A stretch of DNA of 64,000 nucleotides from an uncultured Eubacteriales bacterium (GCA_902799045.1 CADBZH010000002.1:234966-298965), one strand, 5' to 3'; shown: positions 36,564 to 45,610, numbered from the stretch's first letter. The notes: generated by a model not told the origin, from the sequence alone. Made by a program: numbers and translations.

Positions 36564-37169
36564 TCAGATTTTACCATACACCTCGTCGATGAGGGCGAGG
36601 CTGTCCTCCACGAATTCATGCACATAGGCGGGCGTGACGAACCGCGAGAGGCCGGGCTTCGGGCATTCGCCGCGATAGGCCTCCACCATCAGCTCCCGCC
36701 AGCGGCTGATCTCGTAGGCCGTCAGAAGCGGATGATCCTCGGGCGTCTTGCCGCGCTCGACCAGGCCAAGCAGCGCCTCCGCGTCCGGCAATTCGTCCCG
36801 GAGGGCAAAATCCGTGGCGATGTTTTCGCGGAAGTAGAAATCGATATCCAGGCTGCCGTCCTCCCTGAACAGGCCCCGCAGGCGCTTTTTGTAGCGCGGC
36901 ACCCACTGGGCGTCGGTGAGCACGTGCACGCCATAGCCCACGTCGAAGGGCGACGACCGGGCGCGCCAGTAGTCCAGCACGTCCTTTTCGTGAAAGGTTC
37001 CCCAGTTGTTCAGGTGAATGACGTTCTTGTGGGACTTGTCGTTACCGTCGCGCACGTGGATGGCGTCCGGTGAGATCGCGCCATAGAGGAAATCCGGATT
37101 ATCGCGGTATTGGGCATGCCTCTCTGCCCAGCGCCGCGCCACCAACAGATGCACCATCATATACGCCAT
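36564..37169 (-). CDS. zinc-dependent phospholipase-C-like protein
   Basis: A 201-residue protein of the Zn-dependent phospholipase C / P1-nuclease-like superfamily. Candidate metal ligands include H7 in MVHLLVARRW, the aspartate/histidine pairs in ISPDAIHVRDG and KSHKNVIHLNNW, and GYGVHVLTDAQW in the middle. There is no signal peptide, unlike the secreted toxins of the family, so it is probably a cytosolic hydrolase of unknown substrate. The gene stands alone: it converges on nothing, and its 3' end lies against the tRNA-cluster promoter. Confidence 0.8.
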   Translation of the reverse strand: MAYMMVHLLVARRWAERHAQYRDNPDFLYGAISPDAIHVRDGNDKSHKNVIHLNNWGTFHEKDVLDYWRARSSPFDVGYGVHVLTDAQWVPRYKKRLRGLFREDGSLDIDFYFRENIATDFALRDELPDAEALLGLVERGKTPEDHPLLTAYEISRWRELMVEAYRGECPKPGLSRFVTPAYVHEFVEDSLALIDEVYGKI

Positions 37170-37256
37170 ACCGCTTCGCTCCCACTTTGCTCGATGATTG
37201 TATTTTAACCAATGCGAAGGATTTTGTCAAACGTTGTCGAATTCACACGATTCCCC

Positions 37257-37285
37257 TTGACGGGCGTGGGCCGAGGGGCTATAAT
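37257..37285 (+). promoter_or_regulatory. promoter of the metK riboswitch transcript
   Basis: TTGACG (37257-37262), 17-base spacer, TATAAT (37280-37285), placing the transcription start just before the riboswitch. Confidence 0.85.
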
Positions 37286-37309
37286 ACCAGTGACAACAAA
37301 AACAGCCTT

Positions 37310-37418
37310 ATCAAGAGCGGCGGAGGGACAGGCCCGATGATGCCCGGCAACCGGTTCAAGCGAACAAGGTGCCAATTCCTGCGGCGGGATCCCCGCCGAA
37401 AGATGAGGCGAGCTTGAT
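37310..37418 (+). promoter_or_regulatory. SAM-I (S-box) riboswitch
   Basis: The leader matches the S-box consensus: closing helix ATCAAG/CTTGAT (37310-37315 with 37413-37418), AGAGCGGCGGAGGGACAGGC, CCCGATGATGCCCGGCAACC, AAGGTGCCAATTCC, a GC-rich helix, and GAAAGATGAGG. It binds S-adenosylmethionine. The segment GGCGAG (37406-37411) can pair with CTCGCC (37428-37433), which supplies the alternative antiterminator. It controls metK, the gene making the ligand, by feedback at transcription level. Confidence 0.96.
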
Positions 37419-37425
37419 CGGTTTC

Positions 37426-37451
37426 AACTCGCCTTCGGGGCGGGTTTTTTG
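37426..37451 (+). terminator. riboswitch-controlled terminator
   Basis: Hairpin AACTCGCC-ttcgg-GGCGGGTT followed by six T. It forms when the aptamer is SAM-bound and frees the CTCGCC arm from the antiterminator. Confidence 0.9.
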
Positions 37452-37511
37452 TTGCTTTGCTCCGCGCCGGAGACGGGCCGCGGGTTTCGGAAAGACGAAA
37501 GGAGACGCGAT

Positions 37512-38660
37512 ATGAGACACTTTTTTACCTCTGAATCGGTGACCGAGGGCCATCCGGACAAGGTCTGCGACCAGATTTCCGACGCGGTGCTGGACGCGAT
37601 CCTGGCCCAGGACCCGGAGGCCCACGTGGCCTGTGAGTGCGCCGCCACCACCGGCATGGTGCTGGTGATGGGCGAGATCACCACCAGCGCCTACGTGCCC
37701 ATCGACAAGATCGCCCGGGAGAAGATCGTCGAGATCGGCTATGACCGGGCCAAATACGGCTTCGACGGCTCCAGCTGCGCCGTGCTGGTCAGCGTGGACG
37801 AGCAGAGCCCGGACATCGCCCGCGGCGTGGTGCGCGAGGACGCGGACCAGGGCGCCGGCGACCAGGGCATGATGTTCGGCTATGCCTGCGACGAGACGCC
37901 GGAATACATGCCGCTGGCCATCTCACTGGCCCACCGGCTGACGCGCCGGCTCGCCCAGGTGCGCAAGGACGGCACGCTCCCCTACCTGCGGCCCGACGGC
38001 AAGAGCCAGGTGACCATCGAATACGACGACGACCGCGCCGTGCGCATCGACGCGGTGGTGCTGTCCACCCAGCACGCGCCGGAAATCAGCCAGCAGCAGA
38101 TCTACGACGACATGCTCGAGCACGTCGTCAAGCCCGTCCTGCCGGAATCGCTTCTGGATGAAAACACCAAGTACTTCGTCAACCCCACCGGCCGCTTCGT
38201 GATCGGCGGTCCCCAGGGCGATTCCGGCCTCACCGGGCGCAAGATCATCGTGGACACCTACGGCGGCTACGCCCACCACGGCGGCGGCGCGTTCTCCGGC
38301 AAGGACCCCAGCAAGGTGGACCGCAGCGCCGCCTACGCCATGCGCCACGTCGCCAAGAACCTGGTCGCGGCAGGCCTGGCCAGGCGCTGCGAGGTGGGCG
38401 TGGCCTACGCCATCGGCGTGGCGAAGCCCGTATCCGTGCTCGTGGACAGCTACGGAACCGGCGCGCTCAGCGACGAGCGCCTGGCGGCAATCGTTCAGGA
38501 GGTGTTCGACCTGCGCCCCGCGGCGATCATCCGCGACCTGGACCTGAAGCGGCCCATCTACGCGCAGACCGCCAGCTACGGCCACTTCGGCCGCGACGAC
38601 CTGGACCTGCCCTGGGAGAAGCTGGACAAGGCGCAGGCGCTGAAGGCATATCTGCGCTGA
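37512..38660 (+). CDS. metK: S-adenosylmethionine synthetase
   Basis: Makes SAM from ATP and methionine. The 382-residue protein is of normal length: [28 protein letters not shown] at the start, [12 protein letters not shown] (methionine-loop region), [21 protein letters not shown], and the [19 protein letters not shown] signature. The start at 37512 follows GAAAGGAGACGCGAT; the open frame further upstream runs through the riboswitch terminator and is not coding. Expression is under the SAM-I riboswitch. Confidence 0.98.
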   Translation: MRHFFTSESVTEGHPDKVCDQISDAVLDAILAQDPEAHVACECAATTGMVLVMGEITTSAYVPIDKIAREKIVEIGYDRAKYGFDGSSCAVLVSVDEQSPDIARGVVREDADQGAGDQGMMFGYACDETPEYMPLAISLAHRLTRRLAQVRKDGTLPYLRPDGKSQVTIEYDDDRAVRIDAVVLSTQHAPEISQQQIYDDMLEHVVKPVLPESLLDENTKYFVNPTGRFVIGGPQGDSGLTGRKIIVDTYGGYAHHGGGAFSGKDPSKVDRSAAYAMRHVAKNLVAAGLARRCEVGVAYAIGVAKPVSVLVDSYGTGALSDERLAAIVQEVFDLRPAAIIRDLDLKRPIYAQTASYGHFGRDDLDLPWEKLDKAQALKAYLR

Positions 38661-38716
38661 GGCGGAACGCACAGGGAACGCCGACTCAATAGCACGGCAG
38701 CTTTCCCTGTATGAAG

Positions 38717-38827
38717 AACCGGATTGCCGCGTCGGCCCCGAGGGCTTCCTCGCGATGATATCATGCGATCACTGGCATTGAACGTCATCGCCGGGGAAAC
38801 CCGAAGGTTCGACGCGGCAATCCGGTT
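38717..38827. repeat. large intergenic inverted repeat, family B
   Basis: Perfect 18-base outer arms AACCGGATTGCCGCGTCG (38717-38734) and complement (38810-38827), with partial inner complementarity (GCCCCGAGG... and CATCGC) around a GATGATATCATGC palindrome. It lies downstream of metK and downstream of the convergent gene at 38897. It resembles the short palindromic elements dispersed in many bacterial genomes; only one copy is in this window. Confidence 0.75.
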
Positions 38828-38896
38828 ATATATGATTTCGTTGTCGCGCTTGTCAGAGGCGGCTTTCCAGAGCAGCCATTTGTTTGTGAATGGGCA

Positions 38897-41875
38897 TCAG
38901 ATCCCCGGGGTCTTGATGATGAACTGCGTGGCGCCCTTCTGGCCCTCGGCCAGTCCCGCGTAGCCGCGGTAGTGCTTCACCACGTCGATCATCGCCTTCG
39001 TGCGATCGACCAGGCCGGTGATATCGCCGTCGAGGTAGCCCAGGAGCTTCTGGATGGCTTCATCGTTGAACGTATGCAGGCCATCCTTCAACTGCTCCGC
39101 GCCGTCCTTCAGGCGCTTTGCGCCGTCCAGCAGGTCGCCGGTGCCGTCCTTCAGCTTTCCCGCGCCGTCGTCCAGCTTCACCGCGCCGTCGTACAAATCG
39201 CTCGTGCCGTCCTTCAGCTGTCCCGCGCCGTCGTCCAGTTGCACCGCGCCATCGGCCAGCGCCTTCGCGCCGTCGGCGGCCTGGCCGACCCCGTCGGTAT
39301 AGCGGATCACGCCCTGGTAGAATTCATCCACGCCCGACAGCTGCAGCAGCAGGTCCGCCAGTGCGCGATAGGCCTCGCCGTTTTTGCCGTTCTCCTCCAG
39401 CGCCTCGGCCACGCCGTTCAGGTAAGCGGCCCTGGTCTTCTGGTCGGCGACGTTCGTGTCGATGATGCCCTGCACCTTGCCGGAGTGCATCTGGGAAGAG
39501 ATGGCCTTGTTGATCTCCTTCTTCACCTCGTCGGACTCCATCTGTTCGTCCACGTTCTGCTCGATCAGGGCCTCTACCTCGTCGGACGCGAGCTGCTTCT
39601 CCACCTCGGCGTCGATCAGCTGCTGAACGTCCACGTTCTCCATCTGCTTATTGACCTCCGCGTCGATCTGGGCCTGCACGTCGCCGGAGGCGAGCTGCTT
39701 GTCCGTCTCGGATTCGATGGTGGCGCGGATGCTGTCGGAAGCCATCTGCTCGCTGCAGGCGCTTTCGATCTGGGCCTGTACCTCGGCAGAGCCCATCTTT
39801 TCGTTGACCAGGGCGCTGACCTGATCATCGGAGAGGTTCCCGGCTGCATCGGCGATCTTCTGCCGGGCGGCGGCGGTCACCTGTTTGCGGACCTCGGCCT
39901 CCACGGCGGCGCGCACCTGGGCGCGGGCGTCGTCGGTCTTGTTCGCGGCGATCATGTCCTCGATCTGGGCGTCGGTGGCCTGGTCGATCGCGGCCTGGGT
40001 CGCGCTGTCGCTCATCTGAGCGTCCACGGCGGCGGCGATCTCCGCGGAGTGATCCACCGGCTCCTGGGCCTCGCCTTCCCCATCGCCTTCGCCAGCCCCT
40101 TCGCCGCTGTCGGCAAACTGAGCACTCACCTGCGCTTCGATGTCGCCGCGCACCTTGGCCTCGACGCCGGCGCGGATCTCGCTGCGCCGCGCCTCCACCT
40201 GGCCGCGCACGGCCTCCTCCAGCTTGGATTCGATGGCGTTCTTCACGGCGTCGGAGTCCATCTGGCTGGCGACCTCATTCTCGATCTGCGCCTGCACGTC
40301 GGAGGCATTCAGCTTCGCGTCGATCTGGGCGTTCAGCGTGGCCTCGTCGGGGTTGCGCACGGCGGCCTCCACCTTCTTGCGGGCCTCGGCCTCCACGGCG
40401 GCGCGCACCTGCTGGGCGACGGCGGCCTCCACCTGGGGGCGCACCTTTTCGCGCGCCGCTTCGACCACGCGCTGGCGCACCATGTCGTCCGCGCCGTTCT
40501 CCACCTGCTGGCGCACCTTGGCCTCGGCGGCCTCGCGCACGGCAGCTTCCACCTTCTTCTTCGCGGCGGCGCGCACCTTCTTGCGCACCTCGGCCTTCAC
40601 GGCGTCGGTCACGGCGCTCTCCACCTTCGCGTCCGCCTGTCGATAGACCTCCTCTTCCACCTTCTCCAGAAGCTCGCGCTCCAGGCGCTCCAGCTCCTCG
40701 ACATAGTTTTCCGCGGTCAGCTCGGTGAGCTCGATGCCGTGGGCGGCGAAATCCTGTTCCTTCTCCATCAGGCCCGCGTTCGCGGTGGCGAGCACGCCCT
40801 CGAAGATCTGCAGCGCGCCGTCCACCAGCGCCTGGGAGTTAGCGTCCAGCTCCGTCATGCCGTCGGAAAGCTGCTGCGCGCCGTCATTCAGGTCGTCCGC
40901 GCCGTCCTTCAGGTCGGACGCGCCCGTCTTCAACTGCTCCGCGCCGCCCAGAAGATCCGCCGTGCCGTCTTTCAGGTCGGACGCGCCGTCGTTCAGGTCA
41001 GACGCGCCGTCATACAGATCGCCGGTGCCGTCCGCCAGGTCGTCGATGCCGTCGAGGATCTGGTCGATGGCGTCGCTGACGTCCCGGGAAATCTTGTCGA
41101 GGTCGATGTCCTCGTCCAGCAGCTTCACGTCCTCCTGCTTCAGGTTGAACACGGAGTTGCTCGCCAGGGTGTAGGTGCCGGAGGTGTGGAAGTCCGTGAC
41201 CTCCGCGCTGATGGTGGCGGATTCGGGCAGCTCCACGTCGATATCCCTGTAGTCGCCCAGCTTCAGGGCTTCGGAGACGCCCGGCAGGCCGTAGCACAGT
41301 GCCGCCTTCATGTTGCCGGCGTCGATGATCTTGCCGTTGTTGATCTCAACGTCGTGGAACACGTCCTCGTCCAGCAGCATCACGGTGGCCATCAGGAACG
41401 GCACGGGCATTACCTCGGATTTCCCCGCCACGTCGGCATCGTCTGTCTGATGGACGGCGTAGGTGATCTCAATGTCCAGATGGCCGCTCTTGCCGGCAAG
41501 CTCCTCCGGCGCAATGGGCGCGCCGTCCAGCCTGTAGGCGAAGGACACGCTCACCGGCAGCGGGGCTTCAGAGGTGCCCTCGTAGCTGATATCCGCGCCG
41601 TTGGCGTTCCAGACGAGCACGCCGTCCTGGTTGGTGAAGGTCTCGTCGCCGCCAACATTTTCGATGTTTTCCAGATCGCTCACGTCGCTGAGCACATCCG
41701 CGCCGTCGTGGTTATAGAGGCGCTCGCTGACGACGATGTGGTCGGTTTGGCCCGCCGCGTCCGCCACGACGAACACGGTTTCCTTCTTGTCCTCCGCCAG
41801 CGCCGGCAGCACCGCACAGCTGAGCATCGTCGCGGCGATCAGCGCGGACAGCGCGCGCAAAATCCTGTTTTTCAT
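38897..41875 (-). CDS. secreted coiled-coil repeat protein partnered with an MMPL exporter
   Basis: A 992-residue protein with a signal peptide (cleavage near ALPALAED, residue 28), an N-terminal beta-rich domain (30-235), two blocks of seven-residue L-x-x-G-x-x-D/A repeats (about 265-335 and 880-955), and between them a very long Ala/Val/Glu/Lys coiled-coil region (about 375-840) built from short degenerate repeats. L-x-x-G heptads occur in YhgE/Pip-type proteins of Bacillota that accompany MMPL transporters. It begins 2 bases after the MMPL gene, so the pair is an operon. It probably forms an elongated extracytoplasmic adaptor or wall-spanning element. There is no C-terminal membrane span, unlike many YhgE relatives. 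Confidence 0.75.
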   Translation of the reverse strand: MKNRILRALSALIAATMLSCAVLPALAEDKKETVFVVADAAGQTDHIVVSERLYNHDGADVLSDVSDLENIENVGGDETFTNQDGVLVWNANGADISYEGTSEAPLPVSVSFAYRLDGAPIAPEELAGKSGHLDIEITYAVHQTDDADVAGKSEVMPVPFLMATVMLLDEDVFHDVEINNGKIIDAGNMKAALCYGLPGVSEALKLGDYRDIDVELPESATISAEVTDFHTSGTYTLASNSVFNLKQEDVKLLDEDIDLDKISRDVSDAIDQILDGIDDLADGTGDLYDGASDLNDGASDLKDGTADLLGGAEQLKTGASDLKDGADDLNDGAQQLSDGMTELDANSQALVDGALQIFEGVLATANAGLMEKEQDFAAHGIELTELTAENYVEELERLERELLEKVEEEVYRQADAKVESAVTDAVKAEVRKKVRAAAKKKVEAAVREAAEAKVRQQVENGADDMVRQRVVEAAREKVRPQVEAAVAQQVRAAVEAEARKKVEAAVRNPDEATLNAQIDAKLNASDVQAQIENEVASQMDSDAVKNAIESKLEEAVRGQVEARRSEIRAGVEAKVRGDIEAQVSAQFADSGEGAGEGDGEGEAQEPVDHSAEIAAAVDAQMSDSATQAAIDQATDAQIEDMIAANKTDDARAQVRAAVEAEVRKQVTAAARQKIADAAGNLSDDQVSALVNEKMGSAEVQAQIESACSEQMASDSIRATIESETDKQLASGDVQAQIDAEVNKQMENVDVQQLIDAEVEKQLASDEVEALIEQNVDEQMESDEVKKEINKAISSQMHSGKVQGIIDTNVADQKTRAAYLNGVAEALEENGKNGEAYRALADLLLQLSGVDEFYQGVIRYTDGVGQAADGAKALADGAVQLDDGAGQLKDGTSDLYDGAVKLDDGAGKLKDGTGDLLDGAKRLKDGAEQLKDGLHTFNDEAIQKLLGYLDGDITGLVDRTKAMIDVVKHYRGYAGLAEGQKGATQFIIKTPGI

Positions 41876-41877
41876 GG

Positions 41878-43980
41878 TTATGCTTCCTTTCCGACCTTAT
41901 TTTCCGGGTTCCTGGGCTTCATGCCGAAGGTGGTGTGCCGCACGACGCCGTCGCAGAGCATCAGCAGCGCCGGCAGCAAAAGCAGCACGCACACCATGCT
42001 GATCAGCGCGCCCCGCGCGAGCAGCAGGCAGATGGATTTGATGATGTCGATGTCCGAATAGAGGGCCACGCCGAAGGTGGCGGCGAACAGGCCTATGCCG
42101 CTGACGATGATCGACGGCGTGGAGGTGGACAGTGCGATGGACACGGCCTCGCGCTTGTCCTTCCCCGCCGCGCGCTCCGCCTTGTAGCGGGTCGTCATCA
42201 GGATGGCGTAGTCCACCGTTGCGCCCAGCTGGATCGTCGAAATGCAGATGGGCGCGATGAACGGCAGGCTCTGGCCGGTGAGATGGCTGATGCCCAGGTT
42301 CACGAAGATGGCCAGCTCGATGACGGCGATCAGTATGAACGGCAGCGAGAGGCTGCGCTCCACCAGCAGGATGATGGCGAATATGGCCAGTATGGACACC
42401 AGGTTCACGACCTGGAAGTCGTGGTTAGTGATCTCGATCATGTCCTTCATGCAGGGAGCCTCGCCGATCAGCATGCCGGAGGGATCGTAGCGCTTCAGGA
42501 TCGCGTTCAGCGCGTCGATCTGCGCGTTCACCTCGTCGCTGGCGACGGAATACTCCGAATTCACCAGCAGAAGCTCCAGCCGGTCGCTCTGCAGCTTCTC
42601 CAGCAGCCGCTGGGGCAGCATCTCCCTGGGGATGTTCCCGCCGGAGAAGGATTCGAGGCCCAGCACGTACTTGACGCCGTCCACCTGTTCCATCTCGTCG
42701 ATCATCTTCGAAACGTCCTTCGGCTCCAGGCCGGCGTCCAGCAGCACCATGTGGGTGCTTGCGATGTCGAAGGTATCAGACAGCCTGTTCTCCGCCACCA
42801 CATAGGGCATGTCCTCCGGCAGGGTCGCGCCGAGGTTGTAGTACACCTCGTCGTTGGCCATCGTGTAGCACTTGTAGGCCGGGACCACCAGCAGCGCGAA
42901 GACGATCAGCAGGATCGGGAAAACCTTCGTGACCGACCTGGCAAAGCCGCTCATTTCCGGCAGGATCGCCCGATGCTTCGTCTTTTGCAGCGGCTTGTCC
43001 AGCACCAGGATCATCGCGGGCAGAATCGTCACGCAGCCGACCACGCCCAGCAGCACGCCCTTCGCCATCACCAGGCCCAGGTCGCGGCCCAGCGTAAAGC
43101 TCATGAAGCACAGGGCAATGAAGCCCGCCACGGTGGTGATGGAGCTGCCCACCACGCTGGTGAGGGTCTCCCGGATGGCAACGGCCATGGCCTCGTACCT
43201 GTCCTCCGTCCGGGTCAGCTGCTCGTTGTAGCTGTGCCAGAGGAAGATGGAGTAGTCCATCGTCACGGCCAGCTGCAGCACGGCCGAAAGCGCCTTGGTG
43301 ATGTAAGAAATCTCCCCCAGGAAGTAGTTGGTGCCCAGGTTGTAGAGTATGGCGATGCCGATGGAAGCCAGGAACACCAGCGGCACCAGCCAGCCGTCCA
43401 GGAAGATCAGCATGGCCACCACCGCCAGCGCCACCGCGATGCCCACGTAGATGGGCTCCTCGCGCTCGCACAGGTCACGCAGGTCGATGACCATGGCCGT
43501 CATGCCCGCCACGAAGCAATGCTCGCCGGTGATGCGGCGGATCTCCTGGAAGGCGGCGATCGTGCCGTCCTCGCTGGTGGAGCCGTCGAAGAACACCGCC
43601 ATCATCGTGGCATCGCCGCGGTTGAACGCGTCATACAGCTTCTTCGGCAGCATCTCCTTCGGGATCGCAGGATCGAGGAAGGAGGTGTACCAGATGACGG
43701 ATTCCACATGCTCCACGCCCTCCAGCTTCTCCCGAAGGGCCTCCACGTCCTCGTCGCTCATCCCTTCGATGACGATGAATGAGAACGCGCCCTTGCCGAA
43801 TTCCGCCATCAGCTCGTCCTGGCCGATCATCGTGTCGATGTCCGACGGCAGGTAGGTGAGCATGTCATAGTTGATGCGCGTCGCCACCATGCCGAGCAGG
43901 GAGGGAATCAGCAGCAGGATCGAGAGGATCAGGATGGGAATGCGGTATTTGACCACCGCCTTTGAGAAACGCACGTTCAC
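41878..43980 (-). CDS. MMPL/RND-family exporter
   Basis: A 700-residue proton-driven exporter with two homologous halves of six membrane helices each. The first helix (about 12-32) is followed by an extracytoplasmic domain, then a cluster of five helices (about 178-345); the pattern repeats from about 365 with the second extracytoplasmic domain (430-530) and helices 535-680. The conserved MDYSIFLWHSYNE (half 1) and VDYAILMTTRYKAE (half 2) segments, with the acidic D-Y pair, are typical of MMPL/HAE2 proteins. Substrates of relatives are lipids or toxic compounds. It precedes the coiled-coil gene by 2 bases, and a TetR-type operator stands upstream at 44029-44048. Confidence 0.92.
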   Translation of the reverse strand: MNVRFSKAVVKYRIPILILSILLLIPSLLGMVATRINYDMLTYLPSDIDTMIGQDELMAEFGKGAFSFIVIEGMSDEDVEALREKLEGVEHVESVIWYTSFLDPAIPKEMLPKKLYDAFNRGDATMMAVFFDGSTSEDGTIAAFQEIRRITGEHCFVAGMTAMVIDLRDLCEREEPIYVGIAVALAVVAMLIFLDGWLVPLVFLASIGIAILYNLGTNYFLGEISYITKALSAVLQLAVTMDYSIFLWHSYNEQLTRTEDRYEAMAVAIRETLTSVVGSSITTVAGFIALCFMSFTLGRDLGLVMAKGVLLGVVGCVTILPAMILVLDKPLQKTKHRAILPEMSGFARSVTKVFPILLIVFALLVVPAYKCYTMANDEVYYNLGATLPEDMPYVVAENRLSDTFDIASTHMVLLDAGLEPKDVSKMIDEMEQVDGVKYVLGLESFSGGNIPREMLPQRLLEKLQSDRLELLLVNSEYSVASDEVNAQIDALNAILKRYDPSGMLIGEAPCMKDMIEITNHDFQVVNLVSILAIFAIILLVERSLSLPFILIAVIELAIFVNLGISHLTGQSLPFIAPICISTIQLGATVDYAILMTTRYKAERAAGKDKREAVSIALSTSTPSIIVSGIGLFAATFGVALYSDIDIIKSICLLLARGALISMVCVLLLLPALLMLCDGVVRHTTFGMKPRNPENKVGKEA

Positions 43981-44000
43981 GGCCTCCTTTGGATTTAAAA

Positions 44001-44048
44001 AGACTTTGGTTTGTTTTTTGTTTGCAATAAACAGACTTCAGTCTGTTT
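44001..44048. promoter_or_regulatory. TetR-type operator (plus a degenerate second site) before the MMPL gene
   Basis: AAACAGACTTCAGTCTGTTT at 44029-44048 has perfect 9-bp arms around TC. The core AGAC-N4-GTCT recurs twice at 44997-45038. A weaker AGACTTTGGTTT lies at 44001-44012. The main site is about 50 bases upstream of the MMPL start codon and touches the stop of the preceding gene. Confidence 0.65.
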
Positions 44049-44632
44049 TATTGGACGAAGCGGGGCGCCGCGCCGTCGGGCCGCTGGTGGGCTATGATCT
44101 TCACCGCGCACAGCGCCACGCACAGGTTCAGCGCGCCCTCAGCCAGCAGCGACACGCCCAGCAGCGTCACCAGCGTTTCGACGCCCTTGGCCGGATGCAG
44201 CGCCAGGGCTACGCCCATGCCCACGGCAGCCAGCGCCACCAGGAAGATCAGCCACCAGCGCTCCAGGCCGAATCGCCTGGCGTCCATGGCGGTCTGCACC
44301 TTGAAGAGGCCGTCGGCGATGATCTCAACGCCCATCGCCACGCACAGCACGTTCATCGCCGTGCCGGGCCGCAGCAGGATCATCGCCCCGATGGCGATCA
44401 GCAGGCAGCCGAAGGCGAGGTCAAACTGGAAGGCCAGCCGGTAGAGGTCCTTGGAAAAGTAGCCGACCAACTTGATGACGCCGAAGGCGACCAGGCCCGC
44501 GCCGACCAGCACGCCGATCCAATCCACGGAGATATCCGGCCTCAGGATCAGCAGAAGCCCCAGCGCGCAGAACGTGGCGGACAGGGCGATGTATCCGGCC
44601 TTCGCAGCCCGAATGAGTTTGACGGAGCGCAT
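44048..44632 (-). CDS. HdeD/DUF308-family membrane protein
   Basis: A 194-residue integral membrane protein with six predicted helices in three hairpin pairs, typical of the DUF308/HdeD family (acid-stress and general membrane proteins of uncertain function). Repeated ALGLLLILRPDI, IGAMILLRPGTAM and GVALALHPAKGV motifs with Arg/His-Pro turns mark the three repeats. I start at MRSVKLIRAAK (44632) after GAGGAGGTGGCATT; upstream TATACT 17 bases from TTTTCA may be its promoter. It lies between tetR and the MMPL operon in the same direction, flanked on both sides by the operator motif, so it is probably part of the same regulon. Confidence 0.82.
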   Translation of the reverse strand: MRSVKLIRAAKAGYIALSATFCALGLLLILRPDISVDWIGVLVGAGLVAFGVIKLVGYFSKDLYRLAFQFDLAFGCLLIAIGAMILLRPGTAMNVLCVAMGVEIIADGLFKVQTAMDARRFGLERWWLIFLVALAAVGMGVALALHPAKGVETLVTLLGVSLLAEGALNLCVALCAVKIIAHQRPDGAAPRFVQ

Positions 44633-44693
44633 AATGCCACCTCCTCGTTTTTTCCATGCGCCAGTATACCAGCGATGACCGGCGCTGAAAACG

Positions 44694-44742
44694 GACAAAA
44701 CCGGCCTCACGCCCAAAATTTGGGCATTCGACCGGTTTTGTC
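44694..44742. terminator. nested hairpin upstream of the DUF308 gene
   Basis: Outer arms GACAAAACCGG/CCGGTTTTGTC (11 bp) enclose a perfect inner palindrome GCCCAAA-A-TTTGGGC. It may end transcripts coming from tetR; the reverse-strand side is followed by a CGTTTTC stretch. Confidence 0.5.
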
Positions 44743-44820
44743 TGGCAGCGGCTTTCGGGCTGTATTGGTTTTTTCGGAGAGTTTATATTTGCAGATCGCA
44801 GCTTCCTGACGCTTCGCACA

Positions 44821-44887
44821 GATCTTTCGCAGCGCTTGGGATGACAGCGTATCGCAATCCCTGTCGTCCTGAGCGCTGCGAAGGATC
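44821..44887. repeat. intergenic inverted repeat, family A, copy 3 (divergent)
   Basis: Arms GATCTTTCGCAGCGCTTGGG... (44821-44847) and complement (44861-44887) match the 9823/19047 elements with several substitutions, a few of them compensatory (CTGCG/CGCAG). Confidence 0.75.
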
Positions 44888-44996
44888 CTATTCATGGCGT
44901 TCGCGTGCGGTTATGTGGGCTCTGTTCTTTCCATGTCCATCCATGCAGCCCTCATCCTTCGGTGATGGGGTCTGTTTCCTTCACGGCGACATAAAT

Positions 44997-45038
44997 CAGA
45001 CCGAAGTCTATTTCTTATCATTAATAGACTTCGGTCTG
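44997..45038. promoter_or_regulatory. pair of TetR-type operators in inverted arrangement
   Basis: Perfect 15-base arms CAGACCGAAGTCTAT (44997-45011) and ATAGACTTCGGTCTG (45024-45038). Each arm is itself an AGAC-N4-GTCT half-palindrome matching the operator at 44029-44048. The reverse strand of the second copy reads AACAGACCGAAGTCTATT, against AACAGACTGAAGTCTGTT at 44030. They sit 18 bases beyond the tetR stop codon and 365 bases upstream of the DUF308 gene. Confidence 0.6.
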
Positions 45039-45055
45039 TTATTTACGGTTCCGGG

Positions 45056-45610
45056 TCAAAGGCTTCGCTTCAGCATCTCCTCGGTCATGCCCCGGCGCAG
45101 CTCGCACAGGCGCAGGAAGTGCTTCTCCTGCTCGGAACTCATCCCCCGGCTCAACCAGTCCAGCACGTGGCCGAACAGCTCGCAGCGATAGCCCTGAAGG
45201 ATGGCGCAGCGGTCTTCCTCGGGCACGGGACGCCCGGCGATCAGGTTGTCGACCAGCGTGGTGGCCACGTATTCGCAGATCTCCATCAGATAGCGCTCGT
45301 AGATATCCCGATTGGCCGAGTTGTAGATGTGCATTACGGCCCGCTTGTGCTCGATGGAGAGCTTCATTGCCGCCGCGGCGCACTCCTCCAGGGAGGAAAT
45401 GCCGTGATAGCTCTGCATGATGCGATCCACCTCGTCACGCATGATGGCTTCCACCAGGTCCGGCAGGTCCGCGAAGTGATAGTAAAAGGTGTTGCGGTTG
45501 ATGCCGCAGTCCTCCACGATATCCTTGATGGAGACCTTGCTCAGCGGACGCTCGTCGAGCAGCTTCATCAACGATTCCATGATCATCTTCCGCGTGAGCG
45601 ACGATGCCAT
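45056..45610 (-). CDS. TetR/AcrR-family transcriptional regulator
   Basis: A 184-residue repressor. The N-terminal helix-turn-helix is clear: LTRKMIMESLMKLLDERPLSKVSIKDIVEDCGINRNTFYYHFADLPDLV (the NTFYYHF signature), with a variable ligand-binding C-terminal part (about 60-184). I start at MASSLTRK (45610) after GGGAGGGGAAGAGAAGGC. Its promoter (45670-45698) has no copy of the AGAC-N4-GTCT motif, but copies lie just downstream of the gene and before the MMPL gene, which suggests that it controls the exporter rather than itself. The ligand is unknown. Confidence 0.9.
   Translation of the reverse strand: MASSLTRKMIMESLMKLLDERPLSKVSIKDIVEDCGINRNTFYYHFADLPDLVEAIMRDEVDRIMQSYHGISSLEECAAAAMKLSIEHKRAVMHIYNSANRDIYERYLMEICEYVATTLVDNLIAGRPVPEEDRCAILQGYRCELFGHVLDWLSRGMSSEQEKHFLRLCELRRGMTEEMLKRSL

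Noticed and set aside
38972-42061. About 1000-codon plus-strand open frame opposite the coiled-coil gene
   Set aside because: A mirror of the Ala/Val/Glu repeat protein on the other strand; low complexity Leu/His/Gly translation, no ribosome-binding site and no promoter.
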